From NCBI GenBank assembly GCA_026545765.1, contig CM048841.1, positions 27,749,397 to 27,813,396 of the forward strand: a DNA stretch of 64,000 nucleotides, in the 5' to 3' direction. Positions 11,904 through 23,627 of the stretch are shown here, piece after piece. The position numbers were made by a program, and so were the translations under genes. How positions within the stretch are numbered: the first letter of the stretch is position 1; each line of letters starts with the position of its first letter. Under the pieces are notes generated by a model. The model was not told the DNA's origin. It did not search any database and was given only the letters and a program-made list of their open reading frames with translations. Source of the stretch: Plantago major (taxonomy: Eukaryota; Streptophyta; Magnoliopsida; Lamiales; Plantaginaceae).

Positions 11904-14573
11904 GTTGGGAACAATGCATGGATATAATCTTCCAGATTGAAGGCGATTGCTCTCTTTTCTGGGACGTCGATTACTCTGGCTAATTCTGAAAGGTCAGCCT
12001 TCGAAGTTACGCCATTGTCTGAAGCACTTGAGATGTTTCTTTAAAGTGTGCTTCTGGAAAGCCTTGAGTAAATCAACTGGCACTAGACTTTGAGCCTGAA
12101 TGAAGGTGTTCAAGTTAGTTTTGTTCAAACCACTTGTGTTAGTATCTGTGTACAAAAGTAAGCTTTCTGAGCATACCTGTGTAGAAACACTAGGCTCATT
12201 TGCTTGGATTTTTGCTTGCTTGGGCACAGAGGCCTCAGATACCTTGTTGTGAGGAGAAGTCTGATCCTCATCAACCTTTCTTTCTGCTTGAGCCTGAGAA
12301 TTAGAATCAATTATGTTTAGAAACTGTTAACAGAAAAGATAGGTGTAAAAGTGCTTTCTGAGACTTCACTTACTTCTAAGTGAGGAAGCTCAGTAGCATG
12401 TTCCTCAGAAACCTTTGGGGTTTCTGGCACCTTTTCTGCAGATACTGCTTGTTCAGCAGTTTTAGTTTCTTTTGGAAGAGATAACACAACGGTTTCTTCA
12501 TCCAATTGTCCTTCTGACTGAGCCTGTAAGAACAAACATAAAAGATTTAGTAGTGGGTTTTCCAGAGCATTCTTTGAAGAAGACTATTACTGATTACTTA
12601 CCTTCTCAACAGAAGGCTCAGTAAATACTTCCTCAGAAAGCTTTTCAGCCTCTGGAATCTCTAGGTTTTGGGGTGTTGGTTCCACCACCACTACTTCCTC
12701 AGTTGGAGCCTAAGAAGAGACATTAAGAATATTAGAACATAAGATAAGAGCATTTTTAGTTAGTTATTTCTTGTTAGGAGATAACTTCACTACAATGGGA
12801 TGTGCTCTTCTTGATGTTACGAGGTTGGAGGAACCTCTTCTTCATTCAAGGGGTGGGCGGTTTTCTCCCCGAAAGTGTGTCTCCATGTTGGCTGTAACAA
12901 ATGACTTATGAGTAACAAGTTAACATGCAATTATGTTGACATGTTAGATACAAACTATCTTTGTTACCTGAATAGGGTCAGGCTGATCATTGATCTCTTG
13001 GACTTGTGGTAATTCCACAGTCTCTCTGTGCTCATTATTGTTCTCCTCTGCAGTATCATTCTGAGTCTCCATCTCAGTTTGATCCCTTTCTGAGAGTTGA
13101 GCTCTCTCAGAAGGTTGAGGAACCTGTGTTAAAACAGGATTTTCCTCAGCAACATAAAGTGCTGGCATTGTGAATGTGGAAGCAATGTCAGGATCTTCCA
13201 GCATTCTATCTTCCTCACCCAGGCCTTCTTCTTCCTGCTGGGCAGAGGGGCTCTTGTCTTTTTGAAGAGCTGAGCTTGATGCTCCTCCATGGGTCTCATA
13301 CTTGAATCTTTTAAGTACTTTTGCAAGTACTTCATCATACTCAGAATCACTATTCTATGTTGGTGCAGACCCATCTATGATATTTCTATCATCTCTGGAG
13401 AGTTCTGGAGCATTCTGGTTCAGGACTCTTGGGGCATTCTGGGGTTGCCTTTCTGGGCGTCCAACATCTTTTGAGACCTTGTCTCCAGAAGGTTGTGCCT
13501 CTTGTATGCTTAGGGACTTGGAGGCTCTTTTACTTTGAGTCCTCTTTCTCTTGGCAACTGGAGGTTTAGCTTGAGCTTGCTCAGAGACCTCCTCACCTTG
13601 TTGTGCAGCTTCTTCTTCTTCTTCTGCCTTTCTGAGTGCGTTCTCAGCAGCAAGCTTCTCATTTTCTTCAAAGGCGTGTCTGAAAAGGGAGTTGGTGACT
13701 TGGATTTCCTGCCTCTCTCTGAGAGTGATTCCCATTGTTTCCATAATGTAATAGATTCTGAGACCAAAGTGCATATTGGCCTTTGGCTCAGCAAGGCCAT
13801 TGATGATTTTGGGCTCAAATTCCTCAATATGTCCAAGGAATTTGTTGAAGGCGTACTTCCCCCAATTGAAGTGGGTTTCCTGCCCTTCATGCTTCTTGTT
13901 CAGAAGATGCATCATCATCCATCTCTCCATGCTTATCTGGTCTACTCCTCCTTTGTTGCCATCAAAGCAACGGACCAGAATAAGAGCTAAAGTACTCCAG
14001 TGTTTCTGGAGATGACTAGTTCTGATGGCTTTCAGAACAAAGTCTCCTGGGCAACCTTTTGCATTTTCTAACTGGATTGCTTCAAATAGCTCTTTGACGC
14101 CTTGAATCATGGAAGCGTCCTTGATGTTGATGTCTTCAAATGTTCCTCGATTTTTCAATCGGAATATCTTGCAGAAAGTCTTGCAGTCTAGAACAATTTC
14201 TTGTCCTTGGACTTCAGTCTGCATGTATTTCTCTTCTTCATCTTTCACAACTTTTTTGAAGATTTTGGAGTTGTTATAGAACTCCAGTACATCCAGTGTG
14301 GATAGTCCTTGAGGTGCGCAGAGAAGCTTGTAGATATGGGAATTCTTGACATCCCCAGACGCTTTTCCTCGGTTTTGAATGTATAACTGCTGGTACATAC
14401 CTCTTTACTATAAAAGCTCCCCAATTCATTTTGTGGTTAGGGTTCCAGTCCGATGGGGTAAACTTTCCCATAAGGCGTTTATTCAACACCTTAAGTTCCT
14501 TTCCTCCTTGCTTTTCAGCAGGAGCAGATGATGCTGCCTTAGGGTTCTTGGTGGTCATCTTCTTGGGTGCCAT
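11904..14573 (-). pseudogene. Element A extra ORF region, proximal part
   Basis: Frames start at MAPKKMTTKNPK (14573). A mixed alpha-helical region resembles the 'putative plant transposon protein' type sequences often found in large plant retrotransposons (FCKIFRLKNRG, HWSTLALILVRCFDG, WMMMHLLNKKHEGQETHFNW). A long Glu/Ala/Gln-rich, Ser-Glu-repeat-rich tail follows. The repeated Ser-Glu-Arg/Lys tripeptides come from the scattered word TCAGAAAG. No membrane helix is apparent. The family assignment is tentative and the function unknown. It is part of a broken fossil. Confidence 0.55.
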
Positions 14574-15485
14574 CTCTTATATAGAGTTTGAATGAGTGTT
14601 TTTCAGATGAATTTTGCACAATTAATCGAGATTAGTCTATCTTTTCAGAAGACTAAGCACAAGAAGTTGAGTTTTGCAGAGGGGTTTTGCAGAATTCTTG
14701 AGAGATTTTGTTGTTTTGATGCAAGTTTGAAATTTCGGAATTGGTGAAAGTGTTTGTCTTTTGACCAAATCCTATATATATAGCAGACAAAATGTACATA
14801 GATACAACATACATACAACTGAATATGAATGCGTGTCTTTGCATCTACATAGGCGTGGTACGTCCTTTGTACTTCATTAAATGCGTAGTGGGTCATGTCT
14901 GCATTTATCAACAGACATTACTTGCTTTGTTTTAATCTCAATCGTTGATATCAAACGTTTATTCATCAAGGGCTTATATTGAATATCTTGTAATGATATC
15001 AATCAACAAATGGTAATGTGCCGACTTGATGGATTTTTAAAATGCTACATTCATTGTGTCACTTAGTAAAGAGTAGGAACACTTAATCGTTTGAGCTTAT
15101 CATTCTGAGTGTCAAGTCCTTATCTATATATTGTTTATCATGAAAATGGTAAAAATACAAGACATTGTACATGTTTGACTTTCAGAACTTATACCTTTTG
15201 GGCTTTGTGTGTCCATTTCTCTTTATGACTAAATAGTTTTCTGAATTCAAGTGTCAGAAGCTTCAGTTGTTTGAATGTATTTGACCCACTCTCAGTAAGT
15301 AAGTTCTAGTTTTATTTACTTATTGAGTGTGTACCAACCTTTGCCTTTCTGGATACCCGTTCCAGAAATGTTTTGCCTTTCTGAGTGTTGCTACTCAGAA
15401 ACCCTTGCATCACTTCTTTTCAACTTGGCTTTCTGAGAACCTGTTCTCAGAGGCCTACTTCTTTTCTACCTCACTTACTCAGACT
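14574..15485 (-). other. Element A spacer between RNase H and extra ORF
   Basis: About 0.9 kb without a supportable coding region. It contains the TATA-like box above and several CTTTCTGA words (for example near 15377 and 15428). Confidence 0.5.
14772..14783 (-). promoter_or_regulatory. TATA-like box upstream of the element A extra ORF
   Basis: CTATATATATAG lies about 200 bp upstream of the ATG at 14573 in minus-strand orientation. It could start a separate subgenomic transcript for the extra ORF. This is inference from position only. Confidence 0.35.
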
Positions 15486-17115
15486 TTAGAGATTCAGGAC
15501 AATTTTGCAGTCCTTAAGCAACTCCATTAATCCAAGATTGTGTCTCAAAGTCAAGAACCGGCTTACTTGTAAGGGCTTGGTGAAGATATCTGCAAGTTGG
15601 TCTTCTGTACCAATCTTGAGTATCTCTATATTGCCTTTCTCAACATGGTCTCTGATGAAGTGGTGTCTAACATCAATGTGCTTTGTTCTGGCATGGAACT
15701 TAGGGTTCTGTGTTATTGCAATAGCACTTGTGTTATCACAGAAAATGGGAGTTTTCTCTTCATTGAGTCCATAGTCTCTGAGTTGTTGTTGAATCCACAG
15801 AATTTGTGTTGCACAACAACCAGCAGCAATATATTCAGCCTCTGTGGTAGAAGTTGCAATTGAGTTTTGTTTCTTGCTAAACCATGAGATAAGTCTAGTT
15901 CCCAGAAACTGACAAGTTCCTGAGGTACTTTTCCTATCAAGCATTGATCCAGCATAATCAGCATCTGAGTAACCAGCCAAACTCAATCCACTTTCTTTAG
16001 GATACCACAACCCTACATCTACTGTACCTTTCACATACTTTAATATTTTCATAGCAGTGTTGTAGTGTGATTGCATTGGATTTGTTTGAAATCTAGCACA
16101 CACTCCAACTGCATATTGAATATCAGGTCTGCTTGCAGTAAGGTAAAGTAGTGAACCTATCAATTTCCTATACTTGTGTTCATCAACACTCATATCTGAT
16201 TTAGTATAGGTCATCTTGGTTCCTATGCTCATGGTATCTTAGCATTCTTTTCAGAAGGCTTAAGATTGAACTTTGTGAGCATGTCTTTTGCATACTTTGT
16301 CTGACTAATGAATATTCCATCATTGAGTTGCTTGACTTGCAATCCTAGGAAATAGTTCAATTCTCCCATCATGCTCATCTCAAATTTACTTTTCATGAGA
16401 TTTGCAAAGTCATCACAAAGTTGCTTGTCCTTAGATCCAAATATGATGTCATCAACATATTCTTGAACTAAGAGTAGTTTCCCATCATGATTCAAAACGA
16501 TCCATGTGTAATAGTTGTAGAGGTCTAACACTAGAGTGTCTGGTTTTGGACTTGAAAGAGATTTTGGATTGTTTCCCCATCTGACAGGCAGAACAGATAC
16601 CATCCTTTCTGAAAGATGTTTTGGGAAGGCCAACCACTAACTCTTTCTTAGCAAGTTTGTTCAGAGTTTTGAAATTCAAGTGACTCATTCTTTTGTGCCA
16701 TAACCAGTGCTCTTCTGTGTGACCTGATTGACTCACCATGAGACATTCTTCAGTTGTGGCAGATGCCTAATCGGCAACATAAAGACTTCCTTTCCGCCGA
16801 GCAACCAAGACTGTCTGCTTTGACTCATTGTCTATAAGTTTGCAATACTTTGCTTTGAATTTCACAATGAATCTGGCTCATGCTAAATAGATTATATTTC
16901 AAACCTTTAACATGTAATACGTCAGTGATTGTTAATGATCCTAATTTGACGTTGCCAAATCCCAGAGAGGGATTTAATTCTCCTCCAGCAAATCTGATGT
17001 CTGGTCCATTGTTGCAAGCTTTGTAGTTGACCAGATTTGTTTTGTCTCCTGTCATGTGCTTTCTGCATCCACTATCAAATAGCCATTGAGCCTTAGTCCA
17101 AGAGGCATTCTGCAC
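15486..17115 (-). pseudogene. Element A pol remnant (protease, pre-integrase, partial RT, RNase H)
   Basis: In minus-strand order there is a Copia protease start (WLFDSGCRKHMTG, usual WYLDSGCSRHMTG). A GAG-pre-integrase domain follows (LWHKRMSHLNFKTLNKLAK, ICSACQMGKQ). Next is the C-terminal part of reverse transcriptase with YVDD (LLVQEYVDDIIFGS, then MSMMGELNYFLGLQVKQ). Last is a well-preserved RNase H (LAGYSDADYAGSMLDRKSTS, ATSTTEAEYIAAG, FCDNTSAIAI, HIDVRHHFI, ADIFTKPL). Sequence style is that of SIRE-type Copia. The domain set is incomplete and the region is a fossil. Confidence 0.85.
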
Positions 17116-17425
17116 AAAACAGGAAACAGGAGTTAAGTTCTTGCTTTAGAGATAGAACCATTTAGACTAAACATTCTTCCAGTAGGAATCCACATTTTAG
17201 TGAATTTCTTGGGAGTTTGTTTTTGTCTAACTTGATCAGAAGGAGATGCAATAAATCAGTAATTTTGATCTCAATTTTCCTTCTTGGGGTGTTTCTAGGT
17301 GTTCCCTTTGGTGCTTTACGGACCACAGGTTTCGGGGTTGCTTTTCACAAACTTAGCCTTTCCGCCGAGTTCCTTCTAGCTCGGCATTCGCTTTTTTCGG
17401 GCTTGAGATTTCTTCCACTTCATTG

Positions 17426-19574
17426 CTACGCAATAATATCCTTGCGCCATTGTTCTTGTCCTTCCTTATATTGTTGCAGAAGAACTTTTCCAATAGCACG
17501 ATAGCCAATGCCATTTCGAACACCTTTGGCTTTCTGAATACGTTCTTCAGAAGCCTTACTAGTTTCTGCACCATCTTTATTTTCATAAAATGGTACAGTA
17601 GAGAATTTGCCTATTCCAGCAATTCTTCCTTTCCTAGTAATGTAGCAATGTGGATGGTTGCATGTCTGAAGGTTGTGTTTCTTTTCAGAAACCTTATCCA
17701 CAAGTTTCTTGTGAACTTGTTGTTCTTTCAAAGGCTGGGTTGCTACTCCTTTTCCTTTGTCAACTACCCTAGCTTTCTGACCAATGCTATAGGTGGTTGA
17801 AGAACCATTCTGTTGACTTTTTAGAAAGGTCAACCTTTCATCACTCTTCTTCAGAGGAGATGAATTACTCGATTGTTCATCAAGTCTAAGTCCACCTTTC
17901 TCAGAGGGATCTCTCAGATAGGATCGAACCTCAGTGAGAGTGTCACTAGCCTTTGCATAAGATTGGAAGGATAGCTCTTTCTTTCTGAGTTCTTCATTTT
18001 CAGAAAGCAGCTTCATCAATTTCTTATTGAGTTCATCCAAGGCTAGTTTGTGAGAATTTTCATTCTCAGATATCTGAGCTTTCAGAAAGGCTATTTCAGC
18101 GTTCTTGTTCTCAGATACTCTGGTTAGCTCAGAAACCTCTTTTTCAAGAGTTTCTTTGCTTTCCTCTAGAATTCTGGTTTTGGATTTTGCTTCCAGAAAT
18201 TCTTTCTCATAACGATCCAATTCACTCTTGACCAACTCCAGATCCTCAATTCCATCATCACTCTCATAGTACAGAAATTATAAATTGTTAGTTACCTCAT
18301 CAGCCATAAGACACATTTCAATGTTGGAGATGTCTGGACCAGCAATCTCAGCAACTCCACACATTTCATTCTTCTTAAGGCCGAAGTCGATTACATCGTG
18401 GTTATTCCACACAATTCTGGTGATGGTAGGTTTGAGTCATCTGAATCTCCATCTTCAGAATCTGTCTCAATGTCTAGAGCATCAAGTTGCATTTGAATCT
18501 TCTTCCTTTCTTCAGTCAGTAAGGCCCTTTGATTTCTTTTGAAATTTCTTCTGTCCTTCTTGTCACCTGTCTTGAGCTTATTTAAAGCAGGACAATCTCT
18601 CTTGAAGTGACCAGGCTTTTGACAAAAGAAGCAGATATCATTTTCTATTTCTGCTTTTCAAGATTAACACCTTTCTGAATGGGGGTGTTCAGAGAGTTGT
18701 TCATTTGTATGTTCTTATACTGATGATAGTTTGGGCCAAGATGCTTTTTCAGCTTTTCTTTAGTTTTTCTTCTCTCAATCTCTTGACTCACAAATTTCTT
18801 CATGTGTCTTACTGCAAGAGCATTTTCTTCAGATGCATCTTTGGTATCCTTCTTTTCAGAAGAACCTTGAGAAACTAGAGCAGCACTTTGCAACTTTTCA
18901 AATTGTTGTTCTCCGAGTTGTCTCATAGTCTCTGAGCAAGATGAGAGAAGAGCTCTACTGGAGTAATATTTGGCATCCCTTGGTTGAAATAAAAGAACTT
19001 AGTGTGCTCCCAGTTGTGATTGAGACTTCTGACAATAGTCTTAATCTTTTCTGGCTGGGAGTATCTGTTGCTTTCACCAAGTGCAGCCATATCACTCATA
19101 AGTGTAGTAAACCTGAAATCAAGTTCTTCCAGAGTTTTAGTGGGACCTTGTTTGAAGTTTTGGAACTTCAATTTAAGAACTTCGAACTTGTTTTCTTTGG
19201 TTTTCTCGCCCGCATGCATTTTTCAATCAGATGCCAGGCAACTTTCGCCGTTTTAGCACCCCACAGTTTACACTGTATGTGCTCAGGTGTCGATCTGATG
19301 TTGATATTACGAGCTTGACCATCCAATATGTGTCTCTTGGCATCTTCAGATGTCCATAGCTCTCTTGGCTTGTCTTCATACATAATGCTTCCACGAGCAA
19401 CATGACCACTATCACTAGCAGCCATATCCTCGCTTCCATCTTCCTTGTCTGAGGCTTTTCTTCCATCAGACATCTCAGTAACTTGTTTGAGTTGTCTGAT
19501 TTTGATAGGCCCTTCATTGATGCATTGATAACATAGATCATCTCGTCACTAATGGCCTCCAGATGGAGCATCAT
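17426..19574 (-). pseudogene. Element A gag region with zinc knuckle and coiled coil
   Basis: The Gag N-terminal part lies near 19168-19473 (LWTSEDAKRHILDGQARNIN). It is followed by a UBN2-type core (FKQGPTKTLEELDFRFTTLM). A CCHC knuckle at about 18590-18640 reads CFFCQKPGHFKRDC on the minus strand. Downstream, about 17700-18235 is a heptad-rich stretch (KSKTRILEESKETLEKEVSEL, LKAQISENEN) predicting a long coiled coil, unusual in size for Copia Gag. Fossil, interrupted. Confidence 0.75.
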
Positions 19575-19737
19575 GTTGTTCTTCCATTTCTCGTAGTTTT
19601 ATGGCTTCAGAACGGGTGCATCACTCAGAGACATACCTGCACACTTAACACACAAATTATATAGTCCTCAGAAAGAGACAAATTTCCTTCACCTATCTGG
19701 GGATTTAGGTTCAGTGCAGAAGGCTTGTGAACCTCCT

Positions 19738-19749
19738 GCTCTGATACCA
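19738..19749 (-). other. Primer-binding site of element A
   Basis: The plus strand GCTCTGATACCA is TGGTATCAGAGC on the element strand, the standard plant Copia initiator-Met primer site. It is two bases from the LTR edge. Confidence 0.9.
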
Positions 19750-19751
19750 CT

Positions 19752-21168
19752 TGTTGGTCCAGATAACGGCAAAGTAAAAGACTAGAGGGGGGTGAATAGT
19801 CTTTTAAAACTTTTGTCGATAAACACAGTTTCTCAGAGACCTGGGGATTTCTGATACTTAAGTTCAGAGCGCGGAAGACTTTAAGATAGGTAAGTGCAGA
19901 AACAATAAGTATGTGTGTGTGTGCTTTGCTGAAATGTAAATACAAAAAGGTAAATGACACAGCAAATATAGTGGTATCTGGAGGTGGCGTAATCCTCCAA
20001 CTAATCCACTTCGGTCTTTCTGAGACCTAGAATTCACTAGAACAGATAATTGAGTTCACGTTACAATAATCCTATTCTAAGATTCTTAAACAAATGGTTC
20101 CCAACCAAATGTTCCCCCTGAGTTATTCCCTAGCTCCTAGAGCTAAGTACTTCCTCTACTCAGATAACCTTGGAGTTATTCCCTGATTTTCCAAATCAAG
20201 TACTTCCTCTACTCCACGCCTTGATGGTGTTGGATATAAGGTTTTGTCAGAAAAGTTCTCGTATAACTTTTCAGTTATGTTTTCAGAGAGCCAATCAGAA
20301 CGAGACTACTTAATACACTTGTTCAGTGGATGGCAGTCTGCTCTTTACTGACCCAAGTAATTGATGTCCGTTCTAGAGAATGAGCTTCAGAAAGGGTATC
20401 TGATAGTTCAACTCTTTCACGAATAACAATCTCTTGTTAAGGTTCAGGACAACTTAGAACTACTAGTGATTCTTCAAGCAACAGAAAGCTTTCAGAAAGG
20501 GTAGTAGAGTGCTTGAGAGAATACTTTGCTTGATGGTAATTTTGCAAGATAGAGGGTTCTAAGGTGAGTTCTTCAAGCATCTAAGTGTGTGATATATATA
20601 GATAAATTTGAGAGGCGTTTGAATTATATCCGTTGTGCTCTCCATCAAATTATATCCGTTTATATCTTGAACTATGTACTCTAAGTCGATCTCATTTTTC
20701 GGAGAGGATCGCTTTAAAGATTTCGCCGATGCATTTAATGCATAGTACTGTTCATTGTCCTATAGTCTCAACTGATACATGAGCCTTTCTGATGGCTTGC
20801 ATGCTCCATACTCATGATGTCATATGTCCAGAATCATATTTCGAAAATAAGTTAATATACTTAAGAAAGGATTAAGGACATAGTCTTTCTGAGTTAGACT
20901 AAACCTTTGTGTCTTCATAAACCTTGTGCAATCTTCAGTCTTCTAATCTTCAGAAAAGCTCCATTGCTAGGATTGATCTTCATGGTCTTCTTGAAATAAA
21001 AAATTACACTCAGAGACCTATAATCCTAATACAAGATTTACTAGACTAATCATACTCAATGATTTCCTCTTTTACAATGTTCAAGTGAACCAAGAGTACT
21101 TAATCACCTTTCTGGCTAAGATAAGAACATGTGATGTGTGATCAAAATACTAACAGATATTCCTAACA
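19752..21168 (-). repeat. Element A 5' LTR
   Basis: 1.4 kb, TGTTGGTCC at the left edge and TCCTAACA at the right edge. A TATA-like CTATATATATC (minus strand) lies near 20587-20600, so the transcript leader would run from about 20560 down to the primer site. Two stem-loop modules lie at 20121-20214. Confidence 0.92.
20121..20214 (-). other. Tandem stem-loop modules in the A LTR leader
   Basis: Two modules share the flanks GAGTTATTCC and AAGTACTTCCTCTACTC. Their stems differ: TAGCTC/GAGCTA (20131-20136, 20140-20145) and TGATTT/AAATCA (20184-20189, 20193-20198). In the RNA sense each unit also begins GAGT and ends ACTC, which can pair as an outer stem. Confidence 0.65.
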
Positions 21169-21942
21169 AGTGTGTTCTAAGGTGTGTGTTCTCAAGCAGT
21201 CTAAGTGTTGATATTTATAGATGAATTTGAGTGTCGTTTAAATAGTATCCGTTAGGCTTAAATAAAATTCAAACTATTGATATCTGAATATAGTACTGTA
21301 GCATGTTTGTCTTCTTCTTCAGAAGCTACCGTTTTTGTTCAGACATTTCTGTCTGCGCATTTAATGCACTGTACTATATTTTGTCCTGTAGTGCCAACGG
21401 AACTATGCATGGTATCAGAGATCTTTATACACAAAGTTTTCTGAAACTTTGCATGTTCTTTTCCAGAGATCATCATAGCTTCAGATACCACTTGTTTAAA
21501 CAACTTGTTATAATATGTTTCTTTTTCAGAAGCATATTTTATGTCCAAGGTATCTGAGTCTAGATATCTGTGGGCACTTTCCTTGTCTCAGAAACCTTTT
21601 TATTCTCATATATCTTTTGCAACTCGTGTGTTTCAAGACACTTGTTTCTCCAAGATATCTGGACATAGGTATCTGAAAAACCCTTGTCTTCAGCAATCTT
21701 GTGCAGTCTTCAAATCTTCAAATCCGTTGAACTTTTCCTGCTGGATGCCTTCTTCTTGGTCTTCTTCAGAAAATAAAAATTACATGTCGAGACCTAACAT
21801 CCTATACAAGATTTGCTAGACTATCATACTTAGTGAGTTTCCTCTTTTACAGTGTTCAAGTGAACTAAGAGTACTAATCACCTTTCTGAGCTAAGATAAG
21901 TCATTGGGTTGCTGATCAAAATCTAAACAGATATTCCTAACA
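21169..21942 (-). repeat. Element C LTR, right part
   Basis: Continues the LTR interrupted at 724, beginning with the AGTGT duplicate. It aligns with the 3' two-fifths of the A LTR (GTTCTAAGGTG, CTTAATACAC-like and TTGTCCT blocks) and ends CAGATATTCCTAACA at 21942, the canonical family end. Confidence 0.8.
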
Positions 21943-22619
21943 TGCTCTAATACGCATCGTGCTCCCATAATTTAATACTTAATCAGCACACATTTTAGTG
22001 ATAATAATTAGTCCTAATTTAAGAGATAATGATTGCATCGGTAGGTGCAATTAGATGGGAATGTATAGTAAAATTTGATTGAAATCAAAATACTTCCACA
22101 GTTAAAGAAAATATACGACTGGATAATCGACCAATAACAAATTGAATTTCATACTTAATTTAGTTATATACGGACCTATATCGTTACTATAATTACATCT
22201 TATATTTGTACAAAAGCACCTACGTTCTTAACTAACCATCTCACATTTTGATTAATAATATTAATGATTGTTCGTCTTTTTTTATCATTACTATAGACGG
22301 TCTTTGAAGAGAATTACACATTTTTATTTGAAGTTTCCATGAAAATTTTAAATTATTTTAATTCCTTATTTGACGAAATAAATAGGTGAGGGACATAGTA
22401 CTACATTTTCTATTTGAACTTTTGAACTGACCAACTATATGGATGAGATCTAAAGATGTTAATTGAATTTTAGGCTGTTTTCTTTTTTTTTTACATTATT
22501 TATAAATATCAAACTTTCATAATGAAGTAATATTTCCAAAATTCAGACAATATTTTGAATTTCATGCACTAATTGCTTTCACACGGCATAAGATTTTCCA
22601 CATCACCATATTAGCAAGA
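21943..22619. other. Gene-free AT-rich spacer
   Basis: No coding region, RNA gene or clear repeat end can be supported here. Confidence 0.5.
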
Positions 22620-22868
<249 letters not shown>

Positions 22869-23220
22869 ATTCAGGTGATGTTATTTCTTACTTAAATTAG
22901 TTTTTAAGAATTTTAACGAATTAATTTTGTCGAACAAAATCATTGTTCAAAATTATCGCAAAATAACCACCCCCCCCCCAAAATGCGATTATACGGGAAT
23001 TAGGAAAAGTTGGATATTATATAGTGATTATAAGTTTATAACATGAGTAAAATTGATGTGTGGATGCAGAATTTCTTATTAGTAGACTATTTCACCAAAG
23101 TGAAATTCTTTAAATATCACGATTTTCTTAAATATGAGAAACCATTTTTATAATGTTTAAGTATTTGGTACACTCGTCTAATTTAAACTCCATCCGTCGA
23201 GAAATCAATGTCTCATTTTT

Positions 23221-23627
23221 TTTTTTTTTTTTCAGACGCCTCTATGGGAAATCACCAACCTTTTCTTTCTTTCCTCACTTGGTTGGTATGTTCTCCATTT
23301 TGGTTTTGGTGTACTCCTAACTCTTGGCTCGAAATTTTGATTTTGAGACATGCTAGATGACAGGGGAGCTAGAATTTCGTCCGGGGTCTTAGAGGTGATT
23401 GTTGTGAGGCGTGAGTTTTTTGGCAGCCTGGTCCTAGAGGCTTTGCTGTTTCTTGTTTTATGCCTAGGCTGGTTCATGTTTCCGGGTGTTCTGGAGTTGT
23501 GGTAGGTTGTGGTTGCTGAGTTTTCTACTGTAGTTTGTATCGTCACTTTGTGATGGATGTACTTGGGAACATTTCTGATGTTCCATTGTTCTCGTTTGGA
23601 ATAAAACCTTTAAATTCATCAAAAAAA
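23221..23627 (+). mobile_element. Probable truncated LINE/retroposon tail
   Basis: A T homopolymer (about 23217-23232) is followed by about 390 bp of mixed G/T-rich sequence. It ends in AATAAAACC, then TTTAAATTCATCAAAAAAAA, resembling the 3' end of plant LINE-derived retroposons with a short A tail. No clear target duplication was found, so the limits are approximate. Confidence 0.35.

Larger units (their letters stand above)
725..21168 (-). mobile_element. Element A: 20.4-kb Copia LTR retrotransposon with extra ORFs, minus strand
   Basis: The LTRs (725-2128 and 19752-21168) begin TGTTGG on the plus strand and are flanked by the 5-bp target duplication AGTGT (720-724 and 21169-21173). The primer site at 19738-19749 is complementary to the initiator-Met tRNA end (TGGTATCAGAGC on the minus strand). 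Minus-strand order is 5' LTR, gag with CCHC knuckle, coiled-coil region, Copia protease, pre-integrase, part of reverse transcriptase, RNase H, a very long extra-ORF region, polypurine tract, 3' LTR. The size and long extra region downstream of pol recall the Sirevirus/Maximus group. It is a broken fossil with incomplete pol and many interruptions. It inserted into LTR C and hosts element B. LTR divergence of a few percent suggests an age of a few million years at most, with caveats about sequence quality. Confidence 0.92.
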
